Shown: positions 60,452 to 64,000 of the stretch, piece after piece
Layout: each line of letters begins with the position of its first letter
Position numbering within the stretch: position 1 is the first letter of the stretch
Assembly (NCBI RefSeq): GCF_903992535.2
Contig: NC_052055.2
Span: forward strand, 115,218,564 to 115,282,563
From: Arvicola amphibius
Taxonomy: Eukaryota > Chordata > Mammalia > Rodentia > Cricetidae
DNA: 64,000 bases
Direction of reading: 5' to 3'
Notes under the pieces: model-generated
Databases searched by the model: none
Told to the model about the DNA's origin: nothing
Seen by the model: the letters and a program-made list of their open reading frames with translations, nothing else
Translations under genes and position numbers: made by a program

Positions 60452-63400
60452 CTGCCAGGTGTGGGAAAAAGAAAGACAGAGCCGGGTCAGTGGGTGACTT
60501 CATGGGGTTTGTGTTCTACCTGTCTTGCCACCTCCTGGCTTAAGCCTTCCAACCCTAGGAAACCTTTCTTGCCTATTCTGGCCTTCTTGAGTTAGTTCTT
60601 TCTTTTGACACCTTCCCAGTTTAGTAGACAGAGAAAGTGAGGCCCAGAGAGAAGAAAAAGTATGTTAAATGTCTCAAGACACACAGATGGTCAGGGCAGT
60701 CCTTCTCCACGCCACGGCCTGAGGACAGCGGGCAGTCTGGCATATTATTTAGTTTGTGTGCTGGCTACAGCCCATGGAACACAAGCTATCAGTGGGGACC
60801 CGAGCAGTAGAATCAAGCTGGTAGTGTGTGAGGAGAGGAGGCTGGAGACCAGGACAGGGGCAGATTTGTTTGTATGACCAGAAGGCAAGCCCTGACAGCA
60901 AAACCCCAGAGGGGCACAGGCTTTGGAGAGAGAGACATGGGCCACACCAGTCTGAAAAGGAGGAAGTTTGTGTTAACACAAGCCACCCTGGCCCACCTGC
61001 CCCCAGGACTCACGATCAGCATAGGCCGGGTTGTTATAGAAGATGCAACCAGTAGCCCTGTTGTAGCCACGCAGAACGATGAAGTGGCCCTGGTAGTCGG
61101 GGGTACGGCAGAAGCAGCGGTGGCCACTGGGAGTGAAGCAGCAATACTTGACGGGGCTGGAGCACAGGTCACAGTGCAGTACCCCGGAGTTCACCAACAC
61201 GATGGCCACGTGGCCCTGCGCCAGGTGTGCTTGGATGTCCTGCACACTCACTGTGCTGTGGGCCAGGAGGGAGGTTGGCCAGTGCAGTGGGCCCTTGTCC
61301 CCACCTTCCAAATTGATGTCCCCAAGTTTGTACCCATCCCCAGTGTTAAGATACGTCCTTGACTTGTCTGCCCTCTACCCTGAGCCCCCTGCAAGTGGTC
61401 ATGTCCTGGCTTGTCACTGTGACCCAGGAAAGCTGGGTGAGGAGGCTTACCATTTCTCCACGCGCACCTTGCAGGCCTTGGCTTGTGCAAAGAGCTGGTT
61501 CACCCGGGTCTCCTCAGTGTCAAAGTGCTTCCTGTAGAAGGACTGAAGCAAGGGCAGACTGGAGTGGTCACCCGTCCGGGATGCACACTCCCCATTCAGA
61601 TGAGGGAAAGAGCAGGTTACAGAATAGCAGCATGAGGGGTTGGGGGCCCTACCAACAGGCAGGTGGCTCTACCCAGCTTGCCTAGGAAGAAGGCTGTGGC
61701 TGTCCCTGGCTGGAGTGTGGGCAGGGCCACGCAGAGGGCGAAAAGGATGCTCAGGAGCTGAGAGAGCAGATTTGGACGAGCTCCCTGAGGAGGACTGGTC
61801 AGGCCGCTCTCTGATAGACGTGAGCAGTAGCCTAAAGCAAAGGATCAAGGAGGGCAAGGCTGCCCTTCCAACCCCGGCCAGGATGGCTCAGTCACAGCCC
61901 AGGGTAGCCAGGCATGATTTACGAAACAGACTCTGCTTGGTGCTAGGACCTCACGTGACCAGAGCCCCAGGAGGCAGGCCAAAGACATTCTGTTCTCAGG
62001 TTCCTTTTTCTGTCTTAAGATTTAGTAGCCTTCTTTACCTGGCATGGAAGACTCAAAGAAGAATTAGGCTGACTGCCACTGGCTACCATGTGACAGCCCC
62101 TCTGCCAACAAGGCCAGCAGAGACGACCCTGCCAAAACTTGGTGCTTAGGCCAAGATCGCCTCAAGGGCAGGTAAGACTGGCTCTGGCTTTGCAAGGGAA
62201 TGGAATACACCGGTGTGTTGGCATAGCCATTTACAATGGCATTATCTGCATTATTTTTTTTAGAGGGAATAAAAACCGACAGAAAAGCAGATAGACAGAC
62301 AATACATGTTTTTCTTCCAGAATACCAATTACCCTGGTGAGAACGAAGAAAACAAGCCAATGATAGTCGTGTAAATCAGAGTACGACTCCACAGCCTTCG
62401 ACCTGTCCTATGCCACACAGAGAAAGATGCAGAAGGCCAGGACTCAATGTGCAAATGTTCCATGGAGCCTAGATCTCAGAGTCACCTGTCTGTAGTCTGC
62501 CACTGCCATTTGTCTCTCTACACCCATGCATTTGCTCAAGTGTCCGGGCTTTGACCCTTCTCTCTTCTGGGATAACTGGGCGGCCTATACCTCTGGTTTT
62601 CTGTGTGAAGAGGGCCCAGAGGGTAGCTGCTTACCTGGTTCTTGTAGCCCTTGTCAACACCCAGAGTCTGGGTACAGAAGCGGTGTCTCACACCAAAGTG
62701 GCGCATTAGGTAGGCCAGGTCGATGGTCCAGATGCTCCTGGTCAGCTGCAGCTCATGCAGGGCATTTTCAAACTCCCCATCGTCTAGCTGGCCCAGGTAC
62801 CTGAAGGCAAGAGGGCAAAGAGATTAGCTTGTTTTTGAGGCAAAGCTAGACCAAGTCACCCTCCAATATGAGTGCCACAGGCACTGCCGGCACTTCTGAG
62901 CCTCGGAGGTCTCTGTCCTTTATCATGAAACCACCATGGTAACTTTAGGGATCAGTAGCCTGGGACACTGTCTGGCCCCACAGTGAACGGCCTGGGTTTT
63001 GGTTCTTCCATCTCTTATGGGCTATGTGAACTTGGGGAAGGTTCTGATTGCATATCTAAGAAGCCCTTGGATCACAGAAGTGGTTTTCAAAATTTCAGGC
63101 ACTAAACATTTTATTATGCTCCATCTTTTCCAGAACTCTAAGTATGCAAGATAGACACAGGAGAACTGATCTGGGTCTCCAGATTGTGCAAGGTGACGGT
63201 ATTGGTCCTTTCTGGTTCAGACTATCAAGGTTCTATTATTTATATAGCATCCTGGTAGCCTGATATCAGAGGGGTAGAAGATGCAGTAAGTGCCCAACCC
63301 GAACACCTGTGAATTCCTTGATCACCCCGAGCTCCCAGGTGTCACCGTTCTGTTCATATTTAAACTATGACAGGGCCCAGATGGAATCTGAGTCTTTTAA

Positions 63401-63577
63401 AGCTTCAAACAAAGCCAACCCATGCAGATATTAGATCCCATCCAGGTTACTTCCTGTTTCATCCCCGAGCCACAGCAAGTGTGGACACTCACTGAAGCAC
63501 CATCCTGGAGCAGGCCAGGCCACAGTCCCAATGGTATAGTTGCTGGATGATGGGCACAGGCAGCTGTACAAAGTCCC
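60360..63577 (-). CDS. Gucd1: Gucd1 (guanylyl cyclase domain containing 1), five coding exons
   Basis: Five exons on the - strand (63577-63493, 62800-62635, 61542-61451, 61255-61014, 60451-60360) join in frame with GT/AG borders and give about 225 residues, nearly the whole of a protein that is about 239 residues in human. Visible blocks: GDFVQLPVPIIQQL, HWDCGLACSRMVLQYLGQ, TIDLAYLMRHFGVRHRF, CTQTLGVDKGYK, VAIVLVNSGVLHCDLC, GHFIVLRGYN, IFYNNPAYADR and the end YGTDEDILFVYLDS. It matches the Guanylate_cyc_2 family, whose fold is related to C39/papain-like cysteine peptidases; the Cys of DCGLAC and the His of GHFIVL fit the expected Cys-His pair. Its biochemical activity is not established. The gene converges with Upb1. 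The first exon (N-terminal about 14 residues and promoter) lies beyond the right edge. Confidence 0.96.
61014..61255 (-). CDS. Gucd1: Gucd1 coding exon (TVSVQDIQAHL...NNPAYAD)
   Basis: 242 bp: completes Cys, 80 codons, first base of an Arg codon. Acceptor TGGCCCACAG, donor GTGAGT. Contains GHFIVLRGYN with the putative catalytic His and a Cys-rich middle (HCDLCSSPVKYCC, RCFC). Confidence 0.96.
61451..61542 (-). CDS. Gucd1: Gucd1 coding exon (SFYRKHFDTEE...RVEK)
   Basis: 92 bp: 30 codons SFYRKHFDTEETRVNQLFAQ onward plus two bases of a Cys codon. Acceptor TTGCTTCAG, donor GTAAGC. Confidence 0.95.
62635..62800 (-). CDS. Gucd1: Gucd1 coding exon (YLGQLDDGEF...GYKNQ)
   Basis: 166 bp: one base completing Gln plus 55 codons, ending GVDKGYKNQ. 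Acceptor TTGCCTTCAG, donor GTAAGC. Confidence 0.95.
63493..63577 (-). CDS. Gucd1: Gucd1 coding exon (GDFVQLPV...DCGLACSRMVL)
   Basis: 85 bp: completes a split Gly codon, then 27 codons and two bases of a Gln codon. Acceptor CCTTTGCAG, donor GTGAGT. Carries the HWDCGLACS motif with the putative nucleophile. Confidence 0.95.
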
Positions 63578-63856
63578 CTGCAAAGGAACAAGAGAAGTCT
63601 CATGCTCTCTGCACAGTGCCCACCGGATCTGCCCCCACTAGAAACACCACTAGAGCCTCCACTGAAACTCTGTTAGACTTATACCACCAGAACTCTCCCT
63701 ACACATCAACACAGCCAGTCAGACCTACTCAGAACCCTCCCGTGTGTACAGCAGAACAGGACCAGCTGCTGCCTCAGCATGCGCAGGTTCTTTCACATCA
63801 CTGGGGCCCACTCCCCACCGCATCAGCATCTGCCGGGACCCCTCACTTTCGGGGGG

Positions 63857-63891
<35 letters not shown>

Positions 63892-64000
63892 CTTTGCACA
63901 CATTTCCTAGATGCTTTTGGCTTCTCATGAACTGACACCCACCCCTGGACCTCAACTCTTCTACAGCGCTGCCCCTTGCAGCTGTGTCCCAAGGGGTCCT
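63578..64000 (-). other. Gucd1: Gucd1 intron sequence
   Basis: Upstream intron of the first visible Gucd1 exon. No start-codon exon or CpG-rich promoter is seen before the window ends. Confidence 0.6.
63861..63889 (+). repeat. (CA)n microsatellite
   Basis: About 14 CA dinucleotides in the Gucd1 intron next to the window's right edge. Confidence 0.95.

Noticed and set aside
60874..61362. 162-codon + strand frame over Gucd1 exons
   Set aside because: Mirror frame of the 242-bp Gucd1 exon; the - strand reading has conserved residues and splice sites.
61640..62149. 169-codon + strand frame in the Gucd1 locus
   Set aside because: Lies in a Gucd1 intron on the opposite strand, with no recognisable protein similarity.

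Overview
This is nuclear DNA of a muroid rodent. It carries spliced vertebrate exons with GT/AG borders and very dense B1, B2, B4-like and L1 elements. The B1 sub-type, with a 'CAAGAGCTAGTTCCAGGACAGGCTC'-like right half (written in full only here for the call: its key words are AGAGCTAG and GACAGGCTC), is the form I associate with Cricetidae (hamsters, voles, deer mice) rather than Mus. The species cannot be fixed from the sequence alone. There is no bacterial, plasmid or CRISPR signal.

Two real protein genes frame the window and converge tail to tail. At the left, on the + strand, lie the last four coding exons of Upb1 (beta-ureidopropionase, last step of pyrimidine base breakdown) at 1614-4552. 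At the right, on the - strand, lie five coding exons of Gucd1 (guanylyl cyclase domain containing 1) at 60360-63577, with a probable 3' UTR down to about 58080. The order UPB1 - GUCD1 matches human 22q11.23 as I know it. The first exons of both genes lie outside the window.

The roughly 54 kb between them is intergenic and built mostly of mobile elements. The main large-scale structure is a direct segmental duplication: roughly 500-6720 (the Upb1 3' part and downstream DNA) has a second copy at roughly 43930-52120. The copy holds a broken Upb1 remnant: one shortened exon, one frameshifted last exon, and one exon missing. Identity along the two copies is patchy, very high in some parts and low in others. 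Insertions present in only one copy (two LTRs, several B1s, an L1 tail) can be read as 'filled' versus 'empty' sites.

Other notable items are: several LTRs with TG...CA ends and 6-bp flanking duplications, one 1315 bp long and nested in another repeat; an LTR containing an expanded array of 43/49/54-bp units with dimeric higher-order order; a five-fold AGGTCA tandem array spaced as DR4 nuclear-receptor sites; a long inverted repeat with CA/GT arms; a small retrocopied 3' UTR inside the Gucd1 3' UTR; and a decayed gammaretrovirus-like fragment. I saw no convincing new protein-coding system. Most open frames between the two genes are chance frames in repeats.
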